Position numbers and translations under genes: made by a program | The notes under the pieces: generated by a model | Told to the model about the DNA's origin: nothing | What the model saw: the letters and a program-made list of their open reading frames with translations, nothing else | Databases searched by the model: none | Source of the DNA: Tilletiaria anomala UBC 951 | Lineage: Eukaryota; Basidiomycota; Exobasidiomycetes; Georgefischeriales; Tilletiariaceae | NCBI RefSeq assembly: GCF_000711695.1 | Contig: NW_013547020.1 | Coordinates: 372,001-436,000, forward strand | Length of the DNA: 64,000 nt | Direction: 5' to 3' | Part shown: positions 12,915 through 24,192 of the stretch, one piece after another | Layout: each line of letters starts with the position of its first letter | Numbering within the stretch: position 1 is the first letter of the stretch

Positions 12915-14085
12915 CTTCTCGTCCGGCTGGCTGTTCCTTCCTTCTGCCCTGTTGGGGGTTTTCTCCTGCAAAGCTGTGGTCCCCGCTTCTAATGCCTGAT
13001 GCCTCTGGCTCCCCTGCAATATGCTTTTTTCAATCGCTTCGCTCCAGTGCTAGGCACTGGGTGGTCGATGGAGCGAGCAGGCGCTGTAGGACTGGTCTTA
13101 GCTGCGTTCGATGCTGGCAAGGTGGCGCTGCACTGGTGAGTGATGATGCGGCTGCTGCTTGCAAATCCTTCAACGCGGGCTGCCCTGTCAAATTTGCGCA
13201 AACAACTAGGCGCGGCTACCACCAGAGATGACCAGCGTGATTCAGGCCGGCGAGGAGGACGATGGGAAAGAAGAGCGAGGAATATGGGATGGGTGGGATG
13301 GGTTGGGATGATGTTTGCTTGTTATCGACGATCATTGTAGGAAGAGCGGGCGCGCGTCTCAGCCCGCGTGAGAACAGCGGTGGGCGCCCGCCACGAGAGC
13401 AGTCAATGCTGGACTCTGTTCAAAGCATTTCACCTCAACCTCGACCTCATCGACGTCGTCCGCGTCCAAAGCAGAGCATCGCGGGCACAGACCGATGAGA
13501 TGGACATGCCGCTGACAGAAGTATTCTCACAGAACAAACGCGGTATGTGAGCGATAAGCGTGGCCATAGAAGAAGAGGCTGAAATCCTATAAAGAGGGGT
13601 GCCGGTTTAGTTGCGTGTGCGTGGTCGTCGTACCCCAGCTCTCGCAAGAAGCAAGGTTTTGTTCAATCCCCTTGTGGTATCGCTTGGCTCGAATGGAAAA
13701 GGCAAGCAGCTGTCGGGGACCTAGCATTCATCCCGATAAGTCGTGTTCCTCGTGAACAAACAAGAGTGAAGGCCAGGCACACCGCCGAAAGGTGCAAAAG
13801 CCTTCAATGACAGAGAAGGAACCAATACGCAAGGAAGATCATCATGCGCAGCATCCCAAGCCGGGCGAAGTCATCCAACTGTATCTAAGGGACATCACAT
13901 CGGTTTTGCATTGGCAGGGTCGTAGTTGTTCTACAAGCGCTGATCATCAAACACATCAAATCCAACCCCAGCCATCAGAAACTCGAGGATAGGTGGCACT
14001 GACGGCGGCTGGACACCCGGACGACCCTGAGACAACTCGATCGCGTTATCAAAACTTTCAAGACAAACACCACTGAGGAATCACC
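12915..14085. other. Shared promoter region of PP2A and Cdk8
   Basis: About 1.17 kb between the divergent PP2A and Cdk8 starts. It contains the G-quadruplex motif at 13286-13307, listed separately. Short open frames on both strands lack family features. It should carry regulatory sites for both genes. Confidence 0.5.
13286..13307 (+). promoter_or_regulatory. G-quadruplex-forming motif
   Basis: Five runs of exactly three guanines lie within 22 nt, separated by AT, T, AT and TT. This fits a very stable parallel G-quadruplex with short loops. It lies on the plus strand, about 370 bp upstream of the PP2A ATG and 780 bp upstream of the Cdk8 ATG. A regulatory role is inference. Confidence 0.6.
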
Positions 14086-16238
14086 ATGCAGTCGAAGAAA
14101 TCATCAGAAACGCCAATGCTGCCCTCTCGGCACATGCTTGCCCGGGCACATATCCCTTCCAACCTGAGCAACCAATCTGCCATGGAGGCCTACCGCGCCT
14201 ACCGTGACCGCGTCCGTCAGCCTTTCCTTCAGCGCTACGCCGTCTTGGGGTTCCTCAGCTCTGGCACCTACGGAAGAGTTTATAGTGCCCGAGTTCGCAA
14301 GCAGCACGAAGAAGGCGGAAGCTGTGCAGACGGGAGAGACAAGAAGACCACCTCCGCTTCCTCCCGCACCGCCTCTGAAGATCCACAAGAAGACCCGCTC
14401 ACCATGGTCGCACGCGCCGAAGAGACGGGCGAGGAGATGTATGCGATCAAAAAGTTTAAGCCAGACAAAGAGACCGAGCAGCCAACGTACACGGGCATTA
14501 GCCAGAGTGCGATGCGAGAGATTGCGCTAAACCGAGAGCTGCGGCACGAGAACATTGTTCGTCTGCGCGAGGTGATGCTCGAGGACAAGGCAATCTATAT
14601 GGTCTTCAGTTACGCCGACCATGATTTCCTTCAGTTGATCCACCATCACAGTACCGTCCTGCGTGTGCCCATCCCGCTGTCGGTGCTCAAATCGCTACTG
14701 TACCAGCTGCTCCAAGGCGTCGCGTACCTGCACGCCAACTGGGTGCTGCATCGCGATCTCAAGCCGGCCAACATCCTCGTCACGTCGCACGGCCAAGTCA
14801 AGATCGGCGACCTGGGCTTGGCACGCGTGTACAGTGCCCCGCTGCTACCGCTGTACAATGCCGACAAGGTCGTCGTAACGATTTGGTATCGCGCGCCGGA
14901 GCTGCTCCTTGGCGCGCGACACTACACGCCCGCGATCGACCTGTGGGCCGTCGGATGCATCTGGGGCGAGCTTCTCGCGCTGCGGCCGATGTTCAAAGGC
15001 GAGGAGGCCAAGATGGACCCCAAGACGAAGGCGGTGCCGTTCCAGACGGACCAGCTAACGCGCATCGTCGAGATCCTCGGCACGCCTACGCCAGAGCGCT
15101 GGCCCGGTATCGGCACCATGCCTGACTACAAGACTTGGTGGCCGCACCTCGGCCTCGACAACTATGCCGATCGCCTGCAGCCGTGGTACACGTCGCGCTC
15201 GCGCCCGCAGACAGGCAACCCGGCTGGCTTTGACTTGTTCGAGTGCCTCCTGACGTACGACCCGGCCAAGCGGCTCACCGCCGAAGAGGTGCTGCATCAT
15301 CCGTGGTGGAAAGAGTCGCCTACGCCGACCCTGAAGTGAGTATGCAAGCGGAGAATACGCTGATTGCAAAAGAAATCCCGCATGCTGACATGCTCTCCGC
15401 CCTCCTGGTCCTGCCCTGTCGCAGTGCATTTGCGGAACTGCCGAGCTTGGGCTACACGTACCCTAGCCGTCGGATGCTGCCGCTCAACACGGATGGCGCG
15501 GACGCCTCAATGGCTTTACGAGTGCCACCACACGCAAAAGCGCAAGAACAAGCCTCCAAACGACCGCCTTCGATCCCACAAAATTTAATTGATCACGCCA
15601 TGGGTCGAAACTTGACAGCACAGCAAGCCAGTGCCGCAGCGCTGATGCTGGTCGCTGCAAAGCAGCAAGCGCAACAACAACAACAGCAACAACAGAAGCA
15701 AGCTGCGCCCACACAGCAAGCACCGCAACCACCATCAGCCAGCACGATGGAGCATTCCAGCGGCGGTGCGGGGAGGTCGGGCATTGTGGAAAACGCCATG
15801 GCAAACGACCCGAGCATGATTCTCGCGTCGGCCGTCGCGATGGAACTCGCAGCTGGCGTCAGAGACACGGGCGCAAGAGACGCTTCTGCCTCGCAGCGAG
15901 CAGCAGCGCAGGATCTGGTCGCATCCTCTCAGCTAACTGCGCAACTGCAGGCCACAACCGGCACGGCGAGCCTTGGCTTGCTCAACGCGATCCCGCAGGG
16001 ACCGTCTGCCCCACCGCCTGCGCCGATTTCTGCCGCTCCGAGCGTCGGCAGCTCTGGCCCTCCGGCCGGAGCTAGCGATGGAGGCGCCGGCGGAAGCGTT
16101 GGAGGTGGCAGAGGCACATCGAGTGCCGGCAACGGTTCTGCTGCTGGACTCTGGAAGGGACCGTCATCGAATGATATGCGGTCCACAGCTACGAGCAACG
16201 CGAGCATGCAGCGCAACAAGCGGCAGAAAATAAATTAA
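14086..16238 (+). CDS. SSN3: Cyclin-dependent kinase 8 of Mediator (Ssn3/Srb10)
   Basis: Two exons, 14086-15335 and 15425-16238, joined through a GTGAGT donor and a CGCAG acceptor, give 687 residues. The kinase domain covers about residues 45-415. It has a glycine loop (GFLSSGTYGRVY), the VAIK-type lysine in YAIKKFKP, an SAMREIALNREL C-helix, HRDLKPANI (about 221), DLG in place of the usual DFG (about 242) and a RAPELLLGARHY activation segment (about 271). The insert between the glycine loop and the catalytic lysine, and the segment ending PTLNAFAELPSLGYTYPSRR across the splice, are typical of Cdk8. The Cdk8 module with cyclin C, Med12 and Med13 restrains or tunes RNA polymerase II transcription in the nucleus. 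The C-terminal 270 residues are low complexity with a glutamine run and likely disordered. Confidence 0.93.
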
Positions 16239-16375
16239 CCCTTGCCTCTCACGTCTCTTTCATGTATTTGTACTCGGCACAACGCACTGTAGCCTATCCT
16301 CCGCCATAGACACAAGCGAGAGCCGCATTGCATGCACGGCACTCTACAACTATCAGGAAGTCTATTCTGCTTAGC

Positions 16376-17653
16376 ATGACTCCAACTACACTCTTGATTC
16401 CCTTGCGCGCTGCGATGGCCAGGAAGTCCTCTTCGGCATCTTGGATGAGGTAACCATCCGTGGCGAGATTGTCGAGATCGACGGCTTGGCGGTTGAGCAG
16501 GTCGATGGCAACTTCGAAGCAGCTCGCATTGTACCGCAGGACACCGTACGCAGACACTTCCTTGGTTGTGAGCCGCAGCAGGTTAAAGTGCGGCGTCGTC
16601 GATCCAAGGCCAACATGACAGTCTGGGGCTAAGGGAGCGCGGCAAGGGGGGGGGCGTGAGCATGCAGCTATGCATGATGTGAGCGTTAGCGCGACGTCAC
16701 GAACAAGCGTCCCTCATACGAATGAGCTCCACAGCGTGGATCGCGGCCGCTTCCGAGTCAGACGCCTCGATGGCAAAGTCCATATCAGCGTCCTTTCCAT
16801 CTAATCCAGAATCTTGCAGCCAGCTCCGTGCATCTTGCGCAAAGGCGTGCTGCTTCTCCTCGCCCGTTATGAGTGTGGCGCACTGCTATTCGTTCCACCT
16901 GAATACGGCGCTGTGGTTGGTGGGTGTATTTTTGCGGCGTAGCGCGAGCTTGACGTGCGATACTTCGACGTCCATAATGTTTGCTTTTCGGATGCCATAT
17001 ATGCGCAAGATAAACAGGCACAGCTGGCCGATCGTGTCGCGCTGAGGGTTGTGAGCGTCTGGTGCGGCTCGGGCGCTGCTCAGCTCGCTACATGCATCTC
17101 TATCGCCAGCGCCTAGATCGCACAGAGAGATTTCCACAACACGTGGGCTGGGATGGCGACGAGGCAATATTGCGGGGCTAAAGGTAATGGCAGAATGCAT
17201 TAGGCAAGCCAGGTTATGTTCTGTAATCAACTCTGCGTGGCATGCATCTGCACTGCCAATGGACTCACGTCCACCGTTCGTCAGCGAGGTAGCAAAATTC
17301 TTTTCGTCGTTGCATCGATTCTGGTAACCCTGCCGGCACTGGTTGAACTTGTGGCAAGGCAGACCCGCCTTACTCCGGATCTTGCACCCGCATTCAGTAC
17401 CATCAGTGTCGACTATTCGTAATCAAGGATTGCGTGGATGATCTGCGAGCACTCGTGGCCAAGCGAGGTGAGGATTGACGAGCCCGTGACCTCCAATGCC
17501 GCCTTTGGGGTACTGGTTGAGGTCCGAGCCGCAGATTCCGTTGGCTAGGATCTTGACTATTGTCTTTCCGGGTCTGGGTGCCGCGAGTGATCAGGTTTCG
17601 ATCCGGAGGTCCTTGGCGACGTGTAGAGCCGCAGCGATGTTGTCCTGGGTCAC
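16376..17653 (-). pseudogene. Decayed zinc-dependent polyol (xylitol/sorbitol) dehydrogenase
   Basis: Medium-chain dehydrogenase blocks appear in order on the minus strand but in different frames. From the N-terminal end they are: LHVAKDLRIE; KILANGICGSDLNQYPKGG with the catalytic zinc Cys; LGHECSQIIHAI with the GHE motif; a cysteine-rich structural zinc loop near 17350 (GCKIRSKAGLPCHKFNQC, NRC); IGQLCLFILRIYGIRKANI, the cofactor-binding helix; DMDFAIEASDSEAA; and a C-terminus with LRLTTKEVSAYGVLRYN and AARKGIKSVV. In-frame stops lie near 17589, 17420, 16889 and 16703, and a frameshift near 17480 separates the first two blocks. No set of GT-AG introns that I tried removes them all. The enzyme would have oxidised a sugar alcohol with NAD. 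The frame is still readable for most of its length, so the loss looks fairly recent. Confidence 0.8.
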
Positions 17654-18538
17654 CGTGAGGTGGGCATGAATCCATTTGGGACGGTCGCCGCTTGCGGAGG
17701 AGGGTAGATTTTACAGGACGTCGAGCTCGACAGCAGGTGGCCATTCCGTCTGCAGATCTGAAGCGCGCCTACAAGTGATGCACTGCATGTTGAAAAGGCA
17801 TCCTGCCGCTGATGCTCTTCTGTATATACTGCTGGGATACCAAGCAAAGCCACATATTCATTTACGTTCATGCTGAAGCACTCCTGCCGGATGACTCGGC
17901 GTGGGGAAAACATGGGCAGCCGGGACTCCCCCGACCAATTCCTAACCTTCTTAACTTTGGGCTCGCTTGCCCTCCATTCTTTGCCTTCTGATTCCAGGGC
18001 TGCTTCCTTACCCTCAGCTTCGGCATTCTGCTCCATGAGCGCATGGAGCAGCGGGAAGCACGACTTCCTCGGCCTCATCCATGTCCGCGTCTTCTGTCAG
18101 AACTGCAGGAGCATGTCCCTCTGTGGCAGCTAATGAGTCGTAGTTGATAGGTTGATTAGTTAACGCCTTATGTAACGTACTAAATTGCTTGCCATGTATG
18201 ATGCAGGCTTGATCAACTAGCAAGCCCACACAAGGGCACTAAGCTAGGCTTTGGCTCGCCCTGAGTTTGTTTCAGTGGTCGGAGCCTTGGGGATCTTCTG
18301 TTTCTTTTCGCTTCTTACAGTGACGCGATGAGCACAGCATGCGATCGATCAACCCGTGAGAAACCATGCTCTGTGCAGATGCAACATCCTTGCAACGCTG
18401 CTTTAAAGACCCGGATTTCAAAGTGTCTCACGGGCCTAGTACTGTACAATTGCAAGATGGTGGTTGAGACACCTAATGTGAATACGATACATCATTCTCC
18501 CTTTCTCTCTCCGTGCCTAGTAAAACAAAAATTTACCC
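17654..18538. other. Region between the dehydrogenase pseudogene and IMP dehydrogenase
   Basis: Minus-strand open frames here (near 17650-18230) have no recognisable motif. They may be 5' flank of the dead dehydrogenase. The last few hundred bases are 3' flank of IMP dehydrogenase. Confidence 0.4.
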
Positions 18539-20461
18539 TCACGCGTACAGCCGCTTCGTGTACGACTCTAAGCCGCTGATACCGCCCTCGAGCTGGGCCT
18601 GCGCGGTGCGTAGCTCAAAGCGGACCCTGCCCTCTGCAACCCCCGCGCGCAGCGCCTCAACCGAGCGGACGCCCATGTCCTGCAGCGAGTGCTGCAGCCC
18701 GGTAAAGAGGTACGGCAGAAACTTGATGACGCTTCCCTTGTCCTGCACGGCTCCTGAGACGCCTTGGGCGACCTTGACAGCGTCCGCCTCAGAAAAGTAG
18801 CGTTGAGTCGCAGCGTTCTCAGTGATGCTTGCGTCCTGCGCGAGGCTCTTGGCCTTCACCGCGCCTTTGCCCGTTGCACCAGGGACACTGGCGGGCTTCT
18901 GGTGCTCCATCGCTTCAATCGAGCCCATGCCGCGGTAGCCCTTCAGACGTTTGCCCTCGCGGTAAAAGTACTCGCCGGGGGACTCGGTCGTGCCGGCGAG
19001 CAGACCACCCATCATGACGGCGCTCGCGCCAAGCGCCATGGCCTTGGCGATATGCCCGACATTGGAGATGCCGCCATCGGCGATGACGGGGACGCCGAAC
19101 TTGCGTGCAAACTCAGCGACGGCGTAAACAGCCGTGCCCTGCGGGCGACCGACCGCCATGACCTCCTGCGTGATGCAGATTGAGCCGCTGCCCATGCCGA
19201 CACGCAGCGCATCGGCGCCCGCGGCAATGAGGGTCGCTGCCTGCTCGCGCGTCACGACGTTCCCTGCGATAACCTCAAGCTTGGGGAACTTTTCCTTGAT
19301 CCACTGGATCATCTCCACCTGGAAGACTGAGTTACCCTGCGATGAATCCAGCACGACGACGTCGAGACCAGCGTCGACGAGCAGCCGCAGGCGGTCCTTG
19401 TCCGACGGACGCGTGCCAACCGCCGCGGCGCAGTAGAGCTGCTTGCTCTCGGGGCGCTTACTGGCAAGCGGGTAGTTCTGGTTCTTGAGCAAGTCGGAGC
19501 GAGCGAGCAGGCTGACGAGACGGCCTTGTGCGTCGATGATGGGCAGCTTTCCCTTCTTAGAATCGCGCAGGATCGTGTTGGCCTCCTCCAGCGTGATGCC
19601 TTCGCGGGCGAGAACCAGGTTTGACGTCATGACCTCGGACAGCGGCACGTTGGGGTCTCGGAACTGCACGTCGCGAGCCGTGACGATACCGAGCAGCTTG
19701 CCGTGCAGAGCGCCGGTGTCTACGCGTTCGAAGCAGAAGTGACATTTTTGTCAGCCTTCCGTTCTGTCTCAGCAAGCATTCTGGTGCGATAAGGACAAAA
19801 TCAGAGGACATAGGTTGGGTAATCCGCATGTCACCACTCAAGTCTAAGAGCGGTTCAATAGGCAGAACGAAGGTTGTAACAGTATAGTGATGATTTTCAT
19901 CACCAAAGAAACGTGCCGGCGATCACGCAATCTCGCAAACAGAGGAAAAAGGAACCCACCTGTGATAGGGATGCCACCAAAGCCGAGGCGCTCCTTAATC
20001 TCGAGGACGTCGCCGACGGTTTCGCTAGGGGATAGGCAGAGTGGCTCCGTGATGAAGCCGTTCTCGTACTTCTTGACCTTGCGCACCATGCTCGCCTGCT
20101 CCTGCGGTGACATGTTGTTGTGGATAACACCCATGCCGCCCATGAGGCCGATGGCGACGGCCATGTTGGTCTCGGTGACTGTGTCCATGGGCGAGGAGAG
20201 GAATGGCGTGTTAAGGACGACGTTGCGCGTGACGCGTGTCTGCAGCGACACCTCGGATGCAGGAAAGTCGATGAAGCCCGGAAGTGCGAGGAAATCATTG
20301 TACGTCAGCCCACCATGCTCGCGGCTGTTCATCAGCTCCGACATGGCGAGGCCATCGCCGAACTGATAGGTCTTCAGGTGGGCGACTGCCTCGGAGGGGT
20401 CGAGGACGCGCTGGGACGTCGACGCATCGCCGTTCGCGCCACCGTTGATTGCAGGTGCCAT
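18539..20461 (-). CDS. Inosine-5'-monophosphate dehydrogenase
   Basis: Two exons on the minus strand, 20461-19960 and 19719-18539, separated by a 240-nt intron; the product has 560 residues. The enzyme oxidises IMP to XMP with NAD, the rate-limiting step of guanine nucleotide synthesis. The N-terminal barrel half is marked by [18 protein letters not shown] and [20 protein letters not shown]. The splice restores SGIPIT-type sequence into [18 protein letters not shown], inside the CBS-domain insert. The catalytic loop is [11 protein letters not shown] (Cys near residue 345), preceded by [10 protein letters not shown] and followed by [20 protein letters not shown]. The flap includes [17 protein letters not shown]. 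The C-terminus does not end in a peroxisomal signal. All catalytic parts look intact. Start: ATG at 20461 (MAPAINGG), the first in the exon. Confidence 0.96.
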
Positions 20462-22019
20462 TTTGGATAGTAGCAAGAGATGAGTTGAGGATGGGCAACA
20501 GAGGGCTTTCGTCTCGCGGTCGAGGCAGCTTGCAAAGGGCTCTGCAAGGGGGCGATTGCCAGGAAAAGAAGAGAGGAAGGTTAGGAAGGGCAAAGGGAGA
20601 ACGGAAGGATGCTTTTGTAGTGTGTAGGACGAGGAGAGCCTGATCTCTCAGTGAAAAAATTTGGCAGAGCGAGCGGAACAAGAAGCGTTCAGAGAGATTC
20701 TACTCTCTCTACAACTGCAACTCTTCGATGCGATCGAGATAAAGCCTTGGCTGACCCCTGCCGACTTGTCGGGTAGGACAAGCTCCGACATTGTCATGTA
20801 GTACACGATGGCCATGCCTTACTCTCCTACTTGAGGACCATTCGGATCCGTCTTCGAAGACGGCGATCTGAGGCTTTCCAGCCAGCATATATATCTTGTG
20901 GGTGTGCCATTTGGCCCTCCCTCACAAGGCCTGCCGATCTTCGGATCCATCGAGAGCTGGGCCAAGTGTCAAGAGGGTCCTGGAGCCCTCATTCAGCCAC
21001 TGCTTGATGATGGTGTACTAATAGAAGCATGATTTAGGTAAGGCGATCGGGATGGCGTTGCCGCTGTCGATGCAATTCACAGTGCGGAAAAGTTACGGAG
21101 TGTCGTATGTGACTGGCATGGAACACATTGTAAAATTACCGGACGACGTCATAAGCTCGTCGCCATTGGTCGTCGATGACGTTTGAGGGCCATCACCACC
21201 TCAAATTCCAGCCGTAGTCTATACTACTCACGGTCTGTGATCCTTTGGCGCTCAATGTGCTCCGACACCGGCGACGCCAAACCAATCGCTTTTCCTGATC
21301 GCCCGCTCTCGGCGTACCAGGGCCAGCATTAAGCAGCTGAGCGAGATCGTCAAGTCAACAGGCGAGACGTCGGCCTCGGCAGTTGCAGATGCATCTATCT
21401 TTGTTTTCATCCAAGTCGTCTCTGATTACGAACCTGGAGAGGTCAGACTGCCGGCAACGACTTGCTGCGAATGTGGCAAAGCAAGAGCACACGACCCTAC
21501 CGACGGATGCAGACAGGAGAGGCGCGGAGGCGATATGATGCAGAGAGGACTCGAGACGAACGCCCATCCAGGCGGATGCGGATCCTAGCTTCGAGCTGCT
21601 GATAAATGCCGCACCCTACAAAAAATTCGCCGACCTTGGACCGGTCGTGGTGGTCGGCTATACCTTTTGTGAGCGATCGGTACTGGCGATCTGCACTCCC
21701 AGGTGATGTATCTTCGCTTCTTCCATGTGCGGCAGCGCTCCTCCTTTCGTTGACATAGGCGAAAAGAATCTCCTTCTGTGGTCGGATCGAAGCATCTAAG
21801 GCTCAACTCTTTAGGCAGGCAAGCCGTTCATGTACTCGAGCAGGTGGAAGCGTCGTTGATGGTTGAGTATGCTAGGGGAAATAGTGTTACAATGAGGCGG
21901 AGTGTGTGAATGCAGAATAGCAAGGCACGGCTCCATGCAAAGCTGTGTGCTTGCACCATGCTATCTATGTGTATGGATGGATGCTGGCCGCAGGCCGGTG
22001 ATGCTCGTCGACGGGACTC
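20462..22019. other. Intergenic region upstream of IMP dehydrogenase
   Basis: About 1.5 kb. The part next to the IMPDH ATG is purine-rich and is probably leader. Open frames elsewhere (for example minus 21585-21806) lack family features. I looked for tRNA T-loops and snRNA motifs on both strands and found none I can support. Confidence 0.45.
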
Positions 22020-24192
22020 CTACAGCTCAAAAATGCTCTTCTCGCTGCCAAACAGGGTCTGGTACAAATGCTCGAGCTTCGCCTGCGCCTTTGCGACGCC
22101 TGCGCCAGTGCCAATTTCGTCATTGATGGTGAGGAACTTGAGCTTGCCCGTTTTGATGCGCTCGACGATAGACTGCCTCACGCGGTCTGTCTCGTCGTCG
22201 TTGGAGGTCCACTTGACGAGGAGCGTCGTGTCGCGCGCCTCATTGTCGTTCATGATATCAAACTGCAGCCCCAGCGCATGGCTGCCCTCCTGCGCGACGT
22301 AAGAGTGCACGAGCAACGGCGTGATCACATCTTTGCTCGAACGGAACTTATTCTGGCTCGTCTCGTGCAGCTCGCGCCAGAAGCGCTGGTGCATGCCGAG
22401 GAACGCTGTGCGCGTGTACACAAACGGTGCGTGCTTCAGCCAGCGCGGGGGGAAGTGCTTAATGGGCGCGTACGCCTTCTGGATCGCGGTGACCGTGTTG
22501 TACACGCTCTGTCGCCACACGTTGCTGTTCGGCGACATGTGGTGCGTCTTGTACTGGTCCGGGAGCACGATCGGCGATTCTTCGAGGTACTGTCGAACGC
22601 CGCGCGTCGGCGTGAAAAAGTCGCGGGGGTGTACGGGTGACACGAACATGTAGTCGTCGTTGCAATGGATGAAATGCTCCGTCAGGCCGGGCACAAGGTG
22701 AAGGTATTGCTCGACGACGTTGGAGCTGAAGGTGGGCTGTGCATCGCGCGGGATGATCGCGTCCTGATGCACCCATACAAGCCTGCTGTTCTGCACGTTA
22801 GAGGCGGACGACTCCTTCATGAAGCCAGATTTCGAGATCTCTGAGCCGAGACGAGCCCAGCTGGGAGGCGAAGGGCTGACGATGAAGATCTTGCCGGTGT
22901 GCCAGGGCAGCTGGCGATGGAGCGTGCGCAGGCTGAAGCGCAGATCCTCGTTGTCGCGATCGCGGTTGCCGCCTACCTGGCCGCCCAAGGCTTTTCGCTG
23001 CGCTGCAAATGTTGGATCGGAGCCATTCTGCGGACAGGTTGTAAAGGCGTGGAACGTCAGTACTCGACCAAAATGAAGAAAACGCGAGCCAAGCTGAGGG
23101 TCAGGGAACAAAGACTCGACTCACCACCCAAGTGTACACTAGACTGACGTCCCTTGCCCACTCCCACTCCGGCTCCAGTTCGGCCCCGGAAGGCAAAGTG
23201 CCGGCAGCAGCAGGAGCGGCGGCAGCGACCGAAATGGCTGATAACTTCCCTTTATTCCCAGGAGCAGCGCCGCCGGAGGGGAACAATTGCCAGGTGTTAA
23301 CGGCAGCGGTTCCTTCGGCTGCGGCATTGTTTGCTGCCGTAGGTGCACCTACAGTGCTCAGGCGAGGGCGGTAAAGCGATAGACCAAGTGTGGCGAGGAG
23401 GAACAGCGCACAGAGCACGAGCACGAAGAAGGCGTTGCGGAGCGGACGGTTCGCAGACTGAACGGACAGCAGTCTAGCACCAGAGCGTGCAGGTCCCCCT
23501 CGCCTGCCGGCGCGCGGGAGCAGGCTATATGCTGCTGCGCCTGCGGCAGCTGCCCCGACGCCGGCGCTCTTCTCGTCGTACATATCCTGCGACAACGACG
23601 ACACGGATGGCGAGTACGAAGAGGAAGGAGACGATGTGGAGGCCTTCTCGAACGCTTGGTGTTGCGCGCCGCTAAAGTTGAACCTGTACTCCCCCGCTTG
23701 TTCGGCAGCCGCGTCGTGGTAGGTGCCATACGCTGCATCAAGGTTTGAGGGGGGCTGGGAGGGCATAAAGAAGGAGACCATGCCACTCTTACTTTTCCGC
23801 GTGGCAAGCGCCAGGTGCTGGCTGTATGAGCCATGTCGAGTCTTGCTCGGACTCGGGACATCCACGTCCAGGTGCACCTCGAGGGGCTTGGCGTATTGCG
23901 CCGGGGCCGCCATGTCTGCTTGGTTGTCGGCTGCAAAGACCTGCGGAGGGGCGCTATCTGCTACGCTTGGCGGTAAGGTAGTCAAGTTGGATCTCGACTC
24001 GCTTGCACTTGCACTTCCGCCCGTGCTGCCAATAATATCGTCTCGTTGCAACCCAGCTCCCGCGTGGATGAACACGGCGCGAGCATCAGGCGTGTCCGGT
24101 GCGGTGGGATGGAGGCCCTTACGGAGGTGGAGGAGTTGTGAAGGATCGTGTGCGTCCGACATCGTCGAGCTCATGCCTGTGCTATTGCTCAT
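22020..24192 (-). CDS. Stealth-family sugar-phosphate transferase, type II membrane protein
   Basis: Two exons, 24192-23125 and 23027-22020, give 691 residues; the 97-nt intron falls inside the first conserved block. A disordered cytosolic tail of about 265 residues leads into one membrane anchor (NAFFVLVLCALFLLATLGLS), so the catalytic part should face the Golgi lumen. Stealth blocks are in order: SLVYTWVNGSDPTF (CR1), DNEDLRFSLRTLHRQLPW with HTGKIFIVS (CR2), LTEHFIHCNDDYMFVSPVHP (CR3) and HAPFVYTRTAFLGMHQRFW (CR4). Family members move hexose-1-phosphate or a related group from a nucleotide sugar to a glycan. Examples are GlcNAc-1-phosphotransferase in animals and the xylosylphosphotransferase Xpt1 of Cryptococcus. 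A role in decorating secreted glycoproteins is likely. The donor sugar cannot be read from sequence. Confidence 0.9.

Noticed and set aside
20700-21400. Search for 5S rRNA, snRNA or tRNA in the gap upstream of IMPDH
   Set aside because: No A/B-box pairs, Sm site or conserved snRNA core could be recognised.
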